A stretch of 64,000 bases of DNA from Streptomyces diastatochromogenes (GTDB taxonomy: Bacteria > Actinomycetota > Actinomycetes > Streptomycetales > Streptomycetaceae), in assembly GCF_002242805.1 (NCBI RefSeq), contig NZ_MCGQ01000033.1, forward strand, positions 1 to 64,000, in the 5' to 3' direction. This document shows positions 40,164 through 50,606 of the stretch, piece after piece; the first letter of the stretch is position 1, and every line of letters begins with the position of its first letter. Position numbers and translations under genes: made by a program. The notes under the pieces are model-generated. The model was not told the DNA's origin. It ran no database searches and worked only from the letters and a program-made list of their open reading frames with translations.

Positions 40164-41009
40164 ATGCCCGAATACCGCCGTATCCTCCTCGACGGCGCCG
40201 CCGTCCAGGTCACCGTGGACGGCGACGAACTCGTCGCCGGTGACGGCCGCCGCGTCAAGATCGAGGACGCCCGGCACCTGCCTCCGGTGGTCCCCTCCAA
40301 GGTCGTCGCCGTCCACCTCAACCACCGCAGCCGGGTGGAGGAGTTCCGGATCGACCTGCCGGACACGCCGACCTACTTCCACAAGCCGACCTCGTCCCTC
40401 AACTCCCACCAGGGCGCGATCGTCCGCCCCGAGGGCTGCAAATGGCTCAACTACGAGGGCGAGGTCGCCATCGTGATCGGGAGGACCGCCCGTAACATCT
40501 CGCCCGCCGAGGCGGGGGAGTACATCGCGGGCTACACGATCGCCAACGACTACGGCCTGCACGACTTCCGCGACACCGACGCGGGCTCCATGCTCCGGGT
40601 CAAGGGCTCCGACACCCTGTGCCCGCTCGGCCCGGGCCTGGTCACCGACTGGGACTTCCACGGCAAGCGACTGCGGACGTACGTCAACGGCGAGGTCGTC
40701 CAGGACGGTTCGACCGATGAGATGAAGTGGGACATGCACTACCTCGTCGCCGACATCGCCCGCACGATCACCCTGTACCCGGGGGACGTACTGCTCTCCG
40801 GCACCCCGGCCAACTCGCGGCCGGTCCGGCCCGGCGACGTCGTGGAGGTGGAGGTGGAGGGTCTCGGCCGGCTCACCAACCACATCGTCACCGGACCCAC
40901 CCCGATCCGCACCGACGTCGGAGCGCAGCCCACCGAGTCCGAGGAGGTGCTGTCCACCGCGCTGGGCGGCGACTGGGAGTTCCGCGGCGTCCGGCCGCCG
41001 CGGCGGTGA
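40164..41009 (+). CDS. hpaG: fumarylacetoacetate hydrolase family protein, HpaG-like
   Basis: A 281-residue FAH-superfamily enzyme. VAVHLNHRSRVEEF and PTYFHKPTSSLNSHQGAIVR form the substrate loop. The metal ligands lie in NYEGEVAIVIG and IANDYGLHDFRDTD, and LLSGTPANSRPVRPGDVVEV is the typical end. HpaG-type members decarboxylate or isomerise the dicarboxylic product of HpaE. HpaF-, HpaH- and HpaI-like genes are not in the window, so the lower pathway is incomplete here. The ATG follows CCAGGAGAACCGAC. Confidence 0.85.
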   Translation: MPEYRRILLDGAAVQVTVDGDELVAGDGRRVKIEDARHLPPVVPSKVVAVHLNHRSRVEEFRIDLPDTPTYFHKPTSSLNSHQGAIVRPEGCKWLNYEGEVAIVIGRTARNISPAEAGEYIAGYTIANDYGLHDFRDTDAGSMLRVKGSDTLCPLGPGLVTDWDFHGKRLRTYVNGEVVQDGSTDEMKWDMHYLVADIARTITLYPGDVLLSGTPANSRPVRPGDVVEVEVEGLGRLTNHIVTGPTPIRTDVGAQPTESEEVLSTALGGDWEFRGVRPPRR

Positions 41010-41053
41010 ACCGCGGACCCTGCGCGGCACGGGCGGCGGGTAGGGTCACGGCC

Positions 41054-41677
41054 ATGACCGAACCCGCCGAGACCTCGCAGGACCGCCGCCAGTCCGCCCG
41101 CAAGCGGCTCGGCTACGGCGAGGGCCGCGAGGCGCTGCTCAGGGCCGCCGTGCGGGTCGTCGGGGCCCGGGGGCTGCGCCACCTGACCTACCGGGCCGTC
41201 GCCGAGGAGGCGGGCGTCACCCACGGTCTGGTCGTGCACCACTTCGGCTCCCGGGACGCGCTGATCGAGGAGTCCCTGGCCTACGCGATCCGCACCAGCC
41301 TCAGCAGCAGCCTCCTGGAACCCGGCACCGGCCGCCCCGAGGACTTCGTCGCCGGGCTCACGGACATGGTGGAGGAGGACGCGGACGGGCAGGCGTACCA
41401 GTACGAGCTGCTGCTGGAGGCCCGCCGCCGCCCCGAGCTGCTGCCGCAGGTGCGCGAGCTGTACGACGAGTACTTCGGTGCCTCGCACCGCGAGCTGGAC
41501 CGGATACTGCCGCCCGGGGTGAGCCCGACCTTCAACCGGCTGGTCTTCGCCGCACTGGACGGTCTCGTCCTGCACCAGCTGACCGGGATCGCCGACCGCG
41601 GTGACACCGAGGCCTGCCTCGCCGAGCTGCGGTCCCTCCTGCGCGACCTGGGCGAGCGGCCCCCGGACCGCGACTGA
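41054..41677 (+). CDS. TetR family transcriptional regulator
   Basis: A 207-residue repressor. The helix-turn-helix is at about residues 23-68 (GREALLRAAVRVVGARGLRH, LTYRAVAEEAGVTHGLVVHHF, GSRDALIEESL). The ligand domain contains YQYELLLEARRRPELLPQVR. It is the last gene of the ferredoxin-hpa run and is followed by a strong terminator. It may bind the TATCCAGATGGATA motif seen between the divergent promoters and in the permease promoter, but that link is inference only. Confidence 0.87.
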   Translation: MTEPAETSQDRRQSARKRLGYGEGREALLRAAVRVVGARGLRHLTYRAVAEEAGVTHGLVVHHFGSRDALIEESLAYAIRTSLSSSLLEPGTGRPEDFVAGLTDMVEEDADGQAYQYELLLEARRRPELLPQVRELYDEYFGASHRELDRILPPGVSPTFNRLVFAALDGLVLHQLTGIADRGDTEACLAELRSLLRDLGERPPDRD

Positions 41678-41692
41678 GCGTGCCCGCCAGGG

Positions 41693-41724
41693 AACCCCCC
41701 GTCGCGCTTGCGGCGGGGGGTTTC
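41693..41724 (+). terminator. strong intrinsic terminator after the tetR gene
   Basis: AACCCCCCGTCGC (41693-41705), four-base loop GCTT, GCGGCGGGGGGTT (41710-41722) with one G-U pair, followed by TTCTC. It closes the 35.4-41.7 kb operon. Confidence 0.9.
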
Positions 41725-41815
41725 TCGTGCGATCCCACAGGTGGTTTCCGGACCGTAAATTCCGCACCCGCACCCCTTGTCAGATGGATAGTTCGGGCCC
41801 ACCATGAGGCAACTC

Positions 41816-41829
41816 GTTTGGCTCAAAAC
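41816..41829 (+). promoter_or_regulatory. operator C of the amine/aromatic regulon
   Basis: GTTTGGCTCAAAAC, 35 bp before the chosen permease start; flanked by CTC as in site B's reverse complement. A possible -35 TTGTCA (41777-41782) with a weak -10 CACCAT lies upstream. Confidence 0.75.
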
Positions 41830-41863
41830 AAAACCTCCCTCCCCTCCTCAGCAGGTGATCCGA

Positions 41864-43324
41864 GTGGACAGTCAGACGGTCGACGCAGCACCCCGGGCCG
41901 GAGAGGCCCCACAGCCCGCAGGAACCCTCAAGCGCAACGCCCTGGGAGTCCTGGGCATCCTCTTCTTCGTCCTCTCCGCCCAGGCGCCGCTCACCGGTAT
42001 CGCGGGCGCCGTCCCGATCGCCGTCGCGGTCGGCAACGGACCCGGGGCCCCGGCCGCCTACGCCGTCGCCGGCGCGGTCATCCTGCTGTTCTCGGTGGGG
42101 TTCGTGGCGATGGGCCGGCACGTGGTGAACGCGGGCGCGTTCTACACGTACATCGGCAAGGGCCTCGGCCGGACCACCGGCAGCGGCAGCGCCGCGGTGG
42201 CCCTCTTCGCCTACTGCACGGTCCAGGCCGCGATGTACGGCCTGTACGGCTTCACGGTCGCCGGCCTCGTCGACCACTACGCCGGCGTGCACCTCGCCTG
42301 GTGGGTGTGGGCCCTGGTGACCATGGTCGTCGTCCAGGCGCTGGGCGCCGCCGGCATCGAGATCGGCGCCAAGGTGCTCGCCGTGTTCGTGCTGGCCGAG
42401 TTCAGCATCCTGCTCGCCTTCGCCCTCGTCACCCTCTTCAAGGGCGGCGGCCCCGAGGGCCTCGGCGTCGCCGACACCTTCTCCCCGAGCGCCGTCCTGC
42501 AGGGCGCCCCGGGCGTGGCGCTGATGTTCGCCGTCGCGTCCATGTTCGGCTTCGAGGCCACCGCGATCTACGGTGAGGAGGCCCGCCAGCCGCACAAGAC
42601 GGTGCCCCGGGCGACCTACCTGTCGGTCGCCGTGGTCACCGGCTTCTTCGCCTTCACCTCGTGGATGCTCGTCTCCTCGTACGGCGCCACGAAGGTCACC
42701 GGGGCCGCGGGCAAGGCCCTGGAGGGCGGCGACGCCACCGTCTTCGTCTTCGCACCCATCGCGGACCTGTTCGGTGGCTGGGCAGGCGACGTGTTGCCCG
42801 TCCTGCTGGGCACCTCCCTGTTCGCCGGCATCCTCGCCTTCCACAACTCCGCCAACCGCTACCTGTTCTCCCTCAGCCGCGAGGGCCTGCTGCCCCGCCG
42901 GCTGCGCTCGCTCAACAAGCGCCACTCGCCGTGGGCGGCGGGCATGGTGCAGACGGCGATCGCGGTGCTGCTGGTGATCCCCTTCGCCCTCGCCGGCAAG
43001 GACCCGGTCCTCACCCTCTTCTCCTGGCTCAGCGGCGTCGGCGTCCTCGCCTGCATGCTCCTGTACTTCCTGACCTCGATCTCCGTGATCGTCTTCTTCC
43101 GCCGTGAGCGCCTCGACACCCGGCGCTGGAACACCCTGATCGCCCCGACCCTCGGCGCCCTCGGCATCGCCGCCGTGATCTGGGTGGTCCTCGCGAACTT
43201 CACCACCCTCATCGGCGGCGACCCGACCACCGCCATCTGGCTCGTCGCAGCCGTCCCCGCCGTGCTGCTGCTGGGCGCCGGCACCGCGCGCGTGGTCCAC
43301 GCCCGGACCGCCGAGGACAGCTGA
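41864..43324 (+). CDS. APC-superfamily amino acid/amine permease
   Basis: A 486-residue membrane transporter with about 12 helices. The first carries the APC substrate signature LGILFFVLSAQAPLTGIAGA, and GFEATAIYGEEARQPHKTVP is the conserved helix 6-7 region. The GTG at 41864 gives MDSQTVDAAPRAG. The in-frame ATG at 41804 would place operator C inside the coding region and upstream of the likely transcript start, so I reject it. The gene leads the PuuC/PuuD-like operon and shares operator C. It probably imports the amine or amino acid degraded by the cluster. Confidence 0.88.
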   Translation: MDSQTVDAAPRAGEAPQPAGTLKRNALGVLGILFFVLSAQAPLTGIAGAVPIAVAVGNGPGAPAAYAVAGAVILLFSVGFVAMGRHVVNAGAFYTYIGKGLGRTTGSGSAAVALFAYCTVQAAMYGLYGFTVAGLVDHYAGVHLAWWVWALVTMVVVQALGAAGIEIGAKVLAVFVLAEFSILLAFALVTLFKGGGPEGLGVADTFSPSAVLQGAPGVALMFAVASMFGFEATAIYGEEARQPHKTVPRATYLSVAVVTGFFAFTSWMLVSSYGATKVTGAAGKALEGGDATVFVFAPIADLFGGWAGDVLPVLLGTSLFAGILAFHNSANRYLFSLSREGLLPRRLRSLNKRHSPWAAGMVQTAIAVLLVIPFALAGKDPVLTLFSWLSGVGVLACMLLYFLTSISVIVFFRRERLDTRRWNTLIAPTLGALGIAAVIWVVLANFTTLIGGDPTTAIWLVAAVPAVLLLGAGTARVVHARTAEDS

Positions 43325-43336
43325 CACACCCCGCCA

Positions 43337-43362
43337 GGCCCGGCTCCGCCAGGAGCCGGGCC
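43337..43362 (+). terminator. 10-bp stem-loop between permease and aldehyde dehydrogenase genes
   Basis: GGCCCGGCTC (43337-43346), six-base loop, GAGCCGGGCC (43353-43362). Probably partial termination within the operon, since no new promoter is obvious before the next start 22 bp later. Confidence 0.6.
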
Positions 43363-43384
43363 CCCTACCCTGGACAGGACCACC

Positions 43385-44871
<1,487 letters not shown>

Positions 44872-44875
<4 letters not shown>

Positions 44876-45576
44876 CGCCCCGCCCGCTGATCGCCGTCCC
44901 CGCCCGCTTCTCCGCCACCACCTCCGCCCTGCGGTACGCCGCCGAGGTCAACGCCCGCGCCCTGATCGAGGCCGTCTGGCGGGCCGGCGGCGAACCCGTG
45001 AGCATCCATCCCGCCGAGAGCGACGTCGCCGCCCGGCTCACCCGCTTCGAGGGCGTCCTGCTCCCCGGCGGCGGCGACCTCGCCCCGCACCGCTACGGCG
45101 CCGCCACCACCCACGACAGCGTCTACGACGTCGACGACCTCCAGGACACCTTCGACCTGCGGGTCGCCCGCCACGCCCTCGACTCGGGCCTGCCCCTGCT
45201 GGCCGTCTGCCGGGGACTGCAGGTCGTCAACGTGGCCCTCGGCGGCAGCCTGGAACAGGACATGGGCGGCCCGGAACACGAACACCGGCACCTCGTGCAC
45301 CCGGTACGGATCCGGCGCGGCACCCTGCTCGAAGGGGCCACCGGCGCCGAGAAGGCGGACGCCTCCTGCTACCACCACCAGCGCGTAGACCGCCTGGGCC
45401 ACGGCCTGACCGTCACGGCCACCGCCGCCGACGGCACCGTCGAGGGACTCGAACTCCCGGGCGCCCGGGGCTGGTTCACCGCCGTCCAGTGGCACCCCGA
45501 GGACACCGCGCACGAAGACCCCGCCCAGCAGGGCCTGTTCGACGCCCTGGTCGCCGCCGCGCGACGGAGCAGCTGA
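44872..45576 (+). CDS. PuuD-like gamma-glutamyl hydrolase (class I glutamine amidotransferase fold)
   Basis: A 234-residue protein. The nucleophile elbow is LLAVCRGLQVVNVALGG (Cys113), and the His-Glu pair is in FTAVQWHPED. GVLLPGGGDLAPHRYG and GGSLEQDMGG mark the peptidase C26 / gamma-glutamyl-GABA hydrolase family. It would cleave the gamma-glutamyl amide made by the GS-like enzyme. It starts with GTG inside the dehydrogenase stop, and ends eight bases from the convergent marR gene. Confidence 0.88.
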
Positions 45577-45583
45577 CCGCAGG

Positions 45584-46156
45584 TCAGTTCCTGGCGCGCC
45601 GCCCACTGCGGCGGGGCGCCGGCTCGGCCCCGCCGAGCAGCTCCCGGCGACGCTCCTCGCCGTGCTCCTCCACCTGGAGGACGACCCGCCGCAGCCCCTC
45701 CGCGAGGCTGCGGCACTCGGCGTCGCTCAGGCCCGCGGTGACGAACGCCTCCTCCTCGTTGAACTCCGGGAACACCCGCCGCATCAGCTCCTCGCCCTTG
45801 TCGGTGAGGCTCAGCAGCACCAGCCGCCCGTCGTCCGGATGCCCGGACCGGGCGATCAGCCCGCGCGACTCCAGGGTGCGCGCCACGCCGGTGAGCGTGC
45901 CCTTGGAGATCCCGGCCTCCTCCGCCACGTGCCGGGTCTCCGACTCGCCCCAGACCCACACCACCCACAGCACGACGAACGCCGTCCAGGTCAGGTCCGA
46001 GCCGCGCAGCACCGAGTTCTCCAGGTGCTGCCGCACCGCGGAGGCGGCCCGGTAGATGTTGGCCACGGCCGCCATCTGCTCCCGGCGGATCGGGACGCCG
46101 CCGAGCTTCGCTGACGCGAGCCGTTCGGCTTCGGTGATGGATCGCTGGCCGGGCAC
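45584..46156 (-). CDS. MarR family regulator, probable master regulator of the cluster
   Basis: A 190-residue protein with a winged helix at about residues 45-120: LTWTAFVVLWVVWVWGESET, RHVAEEAGISKGTLTGVART, LESRGLIARSGHPDDGRLVL. The GTG at 46156 follows GAGGAGCGCCC; earlier in-frame codons have no site. A TACAAT -10 (46233-46228, minus strand) overlapped by operator D lies upstream, so it is probably autorepressed. Because the same operator occurs at the other three promoters of the region, this is the best candidate for their common repressor. Confidence 0.87.
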   Translation of the reverse strand: MPGQRSITEAERLASAKLGGVPIRREQMAAVANIYRAASAVRQHLENSVLRGSDLTWTAFVVLWVVWVWGESETRHVAEEAGISKGTLTGVARTLESRGLIARSGHPDDGRLVLLSLTDKGEELMRRVFPEFNEEEAFVTAGLSDAECRSLAEGLRRVVLQVEEHGEERRRELLGGAEPAPRRSGRRARN

Positions 46157-46215
46157 GGGCGCTCCTCGGGTCACTGCGCGGGACACCCACGGCCGGGTGC
46201 CGGCCACGGGAGGTC

Positions 46216-46229
46216 GTTCGGCCTCAAAT
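46216..46229 (+). promoter_or_regulatory. operator D, between marR and the ATP-grasp gene
   Basis: GTTCGGCCTCAAAT, 11 of 14 matches to operator A. Its end overlaps the minus-strand -10 TACAAT (46233-46228) of the marR gene. Confidence 0.7.
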
Positions 46230-46311
46230 TGTACGGAGAACCGGGCCGGGGAAGGGAGCGTCCACCCCTCGACGTAACCTTTCTGCACCCCAGCTGCCCG
46301 AGGAGATCCCC

Positions 46312-47190
46312 ATGTCCGCCGCCCGCCCCCGCGTCCTCTACGTCACCGACCTGGCGTACCCGGCCCGCGGGCGCCGCTACGGCGACGAGGACGTCTTCCT
46401 GACCTCGCGGCTGCGTGAGCACTTCGACCTCGCCCTGTGTCATCCGCTGGACGCGACCGCGCTCATGGACGCCTACGACGCGGTCGTCATACGCAACAGC
46501 GGACCCGTCCTCGGCTACCAGAAGGAGTACGACGCCTTCCGCGCGCGTGCGCTGGGCAGCGGGGCGCGGGTGTACAACCCGCTCAGCGGCAAGGCCGACA
46601 TGGCCGGCAAGCAGTACCTGCTCGACCTGAGCGCGGCGGGCTTCCCGGTCATCCCCACCGTCGACCGCGCCGAGCACCTGCACCAGCTGCCCGCGGCCGA
46701 GCGCTACGTGGTCAAGCCCAAGGCCGGCGCCGACTCCCTCGGCCTCCGGATCCTCCCCGCTGACGGCCTTGCCAAGCTCGCCGGCCTCGCCGACGGCACC
46801 GTCCTCATCCAGCCGTGCGTCGACTTCGCCTACGAGGTGTCCTTCTACTTCGTCGACGACGACTTCCAGTACGCCCTGTACGCACCCGACCCGGAGCGCC
46901 GCTGGGAGCTGCGGCCGTACGCCGCCACCGCCGCCGACCTGGAGTTCGCCCGCCACTTCATCGACTGGAACGGCCTCGACCACGGCATCCAGCGCGTCGA
47001 CGCCTGCCGCGCTCCGGACGGCGAGCTGCTGCTGGTCGAGCTGGAGGACCTCAACCCCTACCTGTCCCTGGACGCCCTCCCGGAGGAGGCCCGGGACGCC
47101 TTCGTCACCGCGCTGACGGCGTCCCTGAGCCGGTTCGTCCACGCGGCCCAGGGGACGCAGGAGGCGCGGGAGACGCTCATCCCAGCGTGA
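46312..47190 (+). CDS. ATP-grasp domain protein
   Basis: A 292-residue soluble protein with an ATP-grasp-like order: YNPLSGKADMAGKQYLLDLS, FPVIPTVDRAEHLHQL, the lysine strand RYVVKPKAGADSLGLR, VLIQPCVDFAYEVSFYF, and the metal end LLLVELEDLNPYLSL. It resembles RimK/glutathione-synthetase-like ligases that join a carboxylate to an amine or thiol. It shares the operator D region with marR, so it may belong to the regulon and could carry out a further ligation. The substrate is unknown. It overlaps the convergent lyase gene by 14 bp. Confidence 0.75.
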   Translation: MSAARPRVLYVTDLAYPARGRRYGDEDVFLTSRLREHFDLALCHPLDATALMDAYDAVVIRNSGPVLGYQKEYDAFRARALGSGARVYNPLSGKADMAGKQYLLDLSAAGFPVIPTVDRAEHLHQLPAAERYVVKPKAGADSLGLRILPADGLAKLAGLADGTVLIQPCVDFAYEVSFYFVDDDFQYALYAPDPERRWELRPYAATAADLEFARHFIDWNGLDHGIQRVDACRAPDGELLLVELEDLNPYLSLDALPEEARDAFVTALTASLSRFVHAAQGTQEARETLIPA

Positions 47191-49594
47191 CGGTGATCCG
47201 CTGCGTCGCGCCCGCCGTCGCGGTCAGGTCCCCGAAGGTCAGGGTCAGCGCGGAGCCCGTCGCCGCCGAGGTGACCGAGGCCGGCGCGGAGGTGACCGAG
47301 GCGATCGCCCGCCGCCAGGTCAGCGTGAGACTCGTGCGCATGCGCATCGGATCGCTCACCGCGATCACCGCCGTACCATCAGCCTTCTCGGTGATCATCA
47401 CGCAGCACGGATCGCTCGCGGTGAGCGTTCCGACCGTTCCGCCGAACCAGAAGTTCACGCCGGTGAAGCCGAGCGAGGGAACGGTCACGCCCTGCTGGCT
47501 GTCGGTGTTGGCGAGGACGGTCAGCCACCCCGTGTCGGCGGCCCGCGCCTGCGTACGAGCGGCGGTCGCGCCCGGCAGCAGGAGGTAGGCGTACGACGCG
47601 TTCACCGGGTCCGTGCCGTGGTCGACGTACAAGGTCAGGTACTTGCGGTTCAGGACGGTCGTCGAGCCGCCCTTGTTGATCGTGCTCCAGCTGCCGTCCC
47701 GGGCCTCGCGCAGCGCCCGCACCGTCGCCCCGCCCGGGAAGACATAACCGCCGTGCCCGCCGATGTGCGCCCACTTCGCGCCCGTGAGCGTCTCGGACCA
47801 CGGGTAGGCCGCGGGCTTGACCGTGCCGTCCACGGTGAACGGGGCGCCGCCGGTGGGGCCGAGGTTGCGGTTCTCGACCGTCGTCTCCACGGCCGTGCCG
47901 TCCGTGCACTTGATGCCCGCGCCCAGGCAGACGACCGTGTCGTCCAGGAAGAACCACGACTTCTTCGCCATCAGCGTGGACTGCAGCCCCTTCAGGTACT
48001 GCCCGACCGCGGCCCGCTCCCCGTCCGTGGCACCGCCCACCCAGTTCACGTCCGGCAGTGAGGCACCCCAGTCCCCGCCCGCCGCGTCCGCCAGCACCTT
48101 GCGGGAGACGGTCGTACCGGGCAGTCGGTAGGGGTCGACGGTCGGCCAGAAGGCGTCGCTGTACTGGCCGTTGGCGAACGTGTCGCCCCACCAGTACAGC
48201 ATCCCCGAACCGGTGTGCCAGCCCCGCAGGTTCTCGCCGTTGCCCGTCTCGTAGTAGGTGATCCGTCGGTCGGCCATGCTGAGCGCGGCCGCCCAGCCGG
48301 GCCTGCGGTGCGTGGCCCGCGCCATGGACGGGAACAGCCGGTGCCCGGTGGGCTCGGCGACCGCGGTCACCGACGTGTCGTCCTGAACTCCCTTGAGCCG
48401 GGCCAGCTGCGGCAGGCCGAGCACCGGGTCGTTCAGCGGCGGGCTGTAGTAGTCGCGTTGCGTCCAGCCCTTCACCAGGCCGCGCCAGCGCGCGTTCTCC
48501 GCCGCGCTCGCGCCCTGCCCGAGCAGGACGATCGAGGCGAGGATCGGATGGCCGCGCAGATGGTCGTCCTGCTGGACCTGCTTCGGGTCCGACGCCGACA
48601 GCCCCCGGCTGATCGCCCGCCCCGAAACAGCGTCCATCACCAGGCCGTTGTAGAGGAACGGCGCCCACGCGTGCTCCACCGCGTCGAACACGATCTGCCG
48701 GTTCGGGTCCGTCACCGCCCAGCTCGAACCCGCCAGCAGCGCGAACAGCAGACCCAGACCGCCGAGCAGCACCGAGCCGTACGAACCCGTGTAGGGCACG
48801 GTGGTGTGCTGGACGAACGACCCGTCCGTGTACAGGCCGTCGCCCGAGGTGACGTACGGGAGGACGGGGGAGAGGGCGTCCCTGGCCAAGGCCACCTTGG
48901 CCGCGCTCGCGCCGACGACGCCGCGCAGCGCCAGCACTCGGCACAGGTCGACCCGGTTGGCGCCGGTGCTGGTCCCGCTGTAGCTCGCCACCGCCGAGTC
49001 GGGCACGAAGTGGTCAACCGCGGCGAGGTAGTTCGCGAGCTGCGCCGCCGACAGGGCGTCGTACAGCAGCACACAGACGTCGAGCAGCGCCTGCGGGGCG
49101 CCGATCTGCCAGCTGTACCAGTTGCCGTACCGGGTCCGGCCGGCGTTGTAGACGTCGTCGTGGAGATGGTCGAGGCCGGTCAGGATCGCGTCCCGCAGAC
49201 CGGTGTCGCCGGTCAGGCCGGTGCCCGGACGGCAGTAGGCCTGGGCGAGCGTGTTCAGGCGGGTGTAACTGGTGTTCATGTTGCCCGAGTAGCCGTAGGA
49301 CTCCTGGTCGGTGTCCGGGTCCGGATCGGCGTACACCAGGTCGGGCCAGAGCGAGCCGGTGGCCGGGGCCATCGTGGCGAGCAGCCCGCGCGCCGTGGCG
49401 CCCAGGTCGGCGAGCCGGGACGCGAACGGTTCGGCGGCCGGGTCGAAGCCCTCGCCGAGGATCAGGGTGCGCCACTTCGCACGCAGCGTCGCGAACTCGT
49501 CCGAGTCCGCGGACGCCCGGGTGCCGAGCCCCAGGGCGACAGCGGTGCCTGCGGAAGCGGTCAGGAAACCACGGCGTGACCAAGGAGTCGTCAT
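47177..49594 (-). CDS. secreted polysaccharide lyase family 8 (hyaluronate/chondroitin/xanthan lyase type)
   Basis: An 805-residue precursor with a Tat signal (SRRGFLTASAGTAVALGLGT). An alpha/alpha-toroid N-domain carries the family 8 catalytic landmarks: RYGNWYSWQIGAPQALLD (Asn), DGSFVQHTTVPYTGSYGSVL (His and Tyr), and MSMADRRITYYETGNGENLR-like region. Beta-sandwich domains follow (GHGGYVFPGG, LYVDHGTDPVNASYAYLLLP). It cleaves uronic-acid-containing polysaccharides by beta-elimination outside the cell. The exact substrate cannot be told. The ATG at 49594 lacks a strong site; an in-frame ATG at 49612 would extend it by six residues. Confidence 0.85.
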   Translation of the reverse strand: MTTPWSRRGFLTASAGTAVALGLGTRASADSDEFATLRAKWRTLILGEGFDPAAEPFASRLADLGATARGLLATMAPATGSLWPDLVYADPDPDTDQESYGYSGNMNTSYTRLNTLAQAYCRPGTGLTGDTGLRDAILTGLDHLHDDVYNAGRTRYGNWYSWQIGAPQALLDVCVLLYDALSAAQLANYLAAVDHFVPDSAVASYSGTSTGANRVDLCRVLALRGVVGASAAKVALARDALSPVLPYVTSGDGLYTDGSFVQHTTVPYTGSYGSVLLGGLGLLFALLAGSSWAVTDPNRQIVFDAVEHAWAPFLYNGLVMDAVSGRAISRGLSASDPKQVQQDDHLRGHPILASIVLLGQGASAAENARWRGLVKGWTQRDYYSPPLNDPVLGLPQLARLKGVQDDTSVTAVAEPTGHRLFPSMARATHRRPGWAAALSMADRRITYYETGNGENLRGWHTGSGMLYWWGDTFANGQYSDAFWPTVDPYRLPGTTVSRKVLADAAGGDWGASLPDVNWVGGATDGERAAVGQYLKGLQSTLMAKKSWFFLDDTVVCLGAGIKCTDGTAVETTVENRNLGPTGGAPFTVDGTVKPAAYPWSETLTGAKWAHIGGHGGYVFPGGATVRALREARDGSWSTINKGGSTTVLNRKYLTLYVDHGTDPVNASYAYLLLPGATAARTQARAADTGWLTVLANTDSQQGVTVPSLGFTGVNFWFGGTVGTLTASDPCCVMITEKADGTAVIAVSDPMRMRTSLTLTWRRAIASVTSAPASVTSAATGSALTLTFGDLTATAGATQRITVTLG

Positions 49595-49617
49595 GACGGC
49601 GGTTTCTAGCATGCACT

Positions 49618-49666
49618 CGCTCAAACGCTCAATGCTTCTTACCGAGTTGAGCGTTTCGAGCGTTTG
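49618..49666. promoter_or_regulatory. repeated GAGCGTTT motifs upstream of the lyase gene
   Basis: CGCTCAAACGCTCAA (49618-49632) faces TTGAGCGTTTCGAGCG (49647-49662), an inverted pair broken by one base. Each half is a tandem of GAGCGTTT units. Likely operator for a lyase repressor. Confidence 0.6.
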
Positions 49667-49760
49667 TGGGAGAGGGTGGGGCTGAACGGGCCCGGCGTGC
49701 GCGCCGTATCTCAGCACGGGGACCGCGGATCCCGTACGCACGGGACGGAAGGAGACCAGG

Positions 49761-50474
49761 GTGCCGACACCGCCCGACCCTGAACAGCCGCACCCCGGAC
49801 CGGTCCTCGAACCCGTCCGCGTCGTGCGACTGCGCCGCTTCGACGCTCTCGCGGAGCTGATGCGCGAGATGCTCCCGGAACGGGAGACCTTCGAGTCCTT
49901 CGGCACGGCACCCCGGCCCCGGCCGGGTGACGGCACGCCCCGGACATCAGCCACCGAGGACGACACCCAGGAACTGCCGCCCTTCGCGGCCACCCCGCAG
50001 GCCTCACCCCATGACGCCGGCCGCTCCGCCCCGGGGCTCCGCCGGGCCGCCGTCGCCGTGGCCGTCGGCGCGGCCGCGGTCATCGGCTTCGGCTGCGCCC
50101 TCCTGCTCCCCACGCGGCAGGAGGCGGACGCGAGCCCACAGCCGACCCACCCGGCCACGACGGCACCGGCGACGACCACCCCGGCCGCGCCCGCCACCAC
50201 CCCGGCCGCCGACCGGGACGGCGACCCGGACGGCGCGGGCACCCTCCGCCAGGGCGACACCGGCCCCGAGGTCGCCGCACTGCAGCAGCGCCTGCTGCGC
50301 ATCCCGGACGTCTACCGGGACGGCTCGACCGACGGCACCTACGACGCCGTCCTCACGGCGGCCGTGGCCCGCTTCCAGCTCTGGTACGGCATCAGCGGTG
50401 ACGAGACCGGCGTCTACGGCAACGACACCCGCCGCGCGCTGGAGTCCCGGACGAGCCTCGACGGCGGCGGCTGA
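49761..50474 (+). CDS. membrane-anchored peptidoglycan-binding protein
   Basis: A 237-residue protein. About 90 cytoplasmic residues are followed by one transmembrane helix (residues 96-115, AAVAVAVGAAAVIGFGCALL) and a Thr/Pro/Ala-rich linker. A C-terminal PG_binding_1 domain follows (LRQGDTGPEVAALQQRLLRI, DGTYDAVLTAAVARFQLWYG, GVYGNDTRRALE). It would tie the membrane to peptidoglycan. The N-terminal VRVVRLRRFDALAELMREML is a conserved-looking cytoplasmic helix of unknown role. GTG start after GGAAGGAGACCAGG. Confidence 0.82.
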   Translation: MPTPPDPEQPHPGPVLEPVRVVRLRRFDALAELMREMLPERETFESFGTAPRPRPGDGTPRTSATEDDTQELPPFAATPQASPHDAGRSAPGLRRAAVAVAVGAAAVIGFGCALLLPTRQEADASPQPTHPATTAPATTTPAAPATTPAADRDGDPDGAGTLRQGDTGPEVAALQQRLLRIPDVYRDGSTDGTYDAVLTAAVARFQLWYGISGDETGVYGNDTRRALESRTSLDGGG

Positions 50475-50606
50475 GCACCCCCGCTCGAACACCGGGCAAC
50501 GGCTCTGAAAAACTTCGTGGACGACCGGCCGGCAGGCCCCACCATGGGCACTCGCCCCGCGGTCCGCCGCCGGGCGCACCTCGCACCACGACCGAAGGCC
50601 ACGCCG

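Noticed and set aside
41804..41863. Upstream ATG for the permease
   Set aside because: It would put operator C within the coding region and precede the probable transcript start; the resulting N-terminus is not permease-like.
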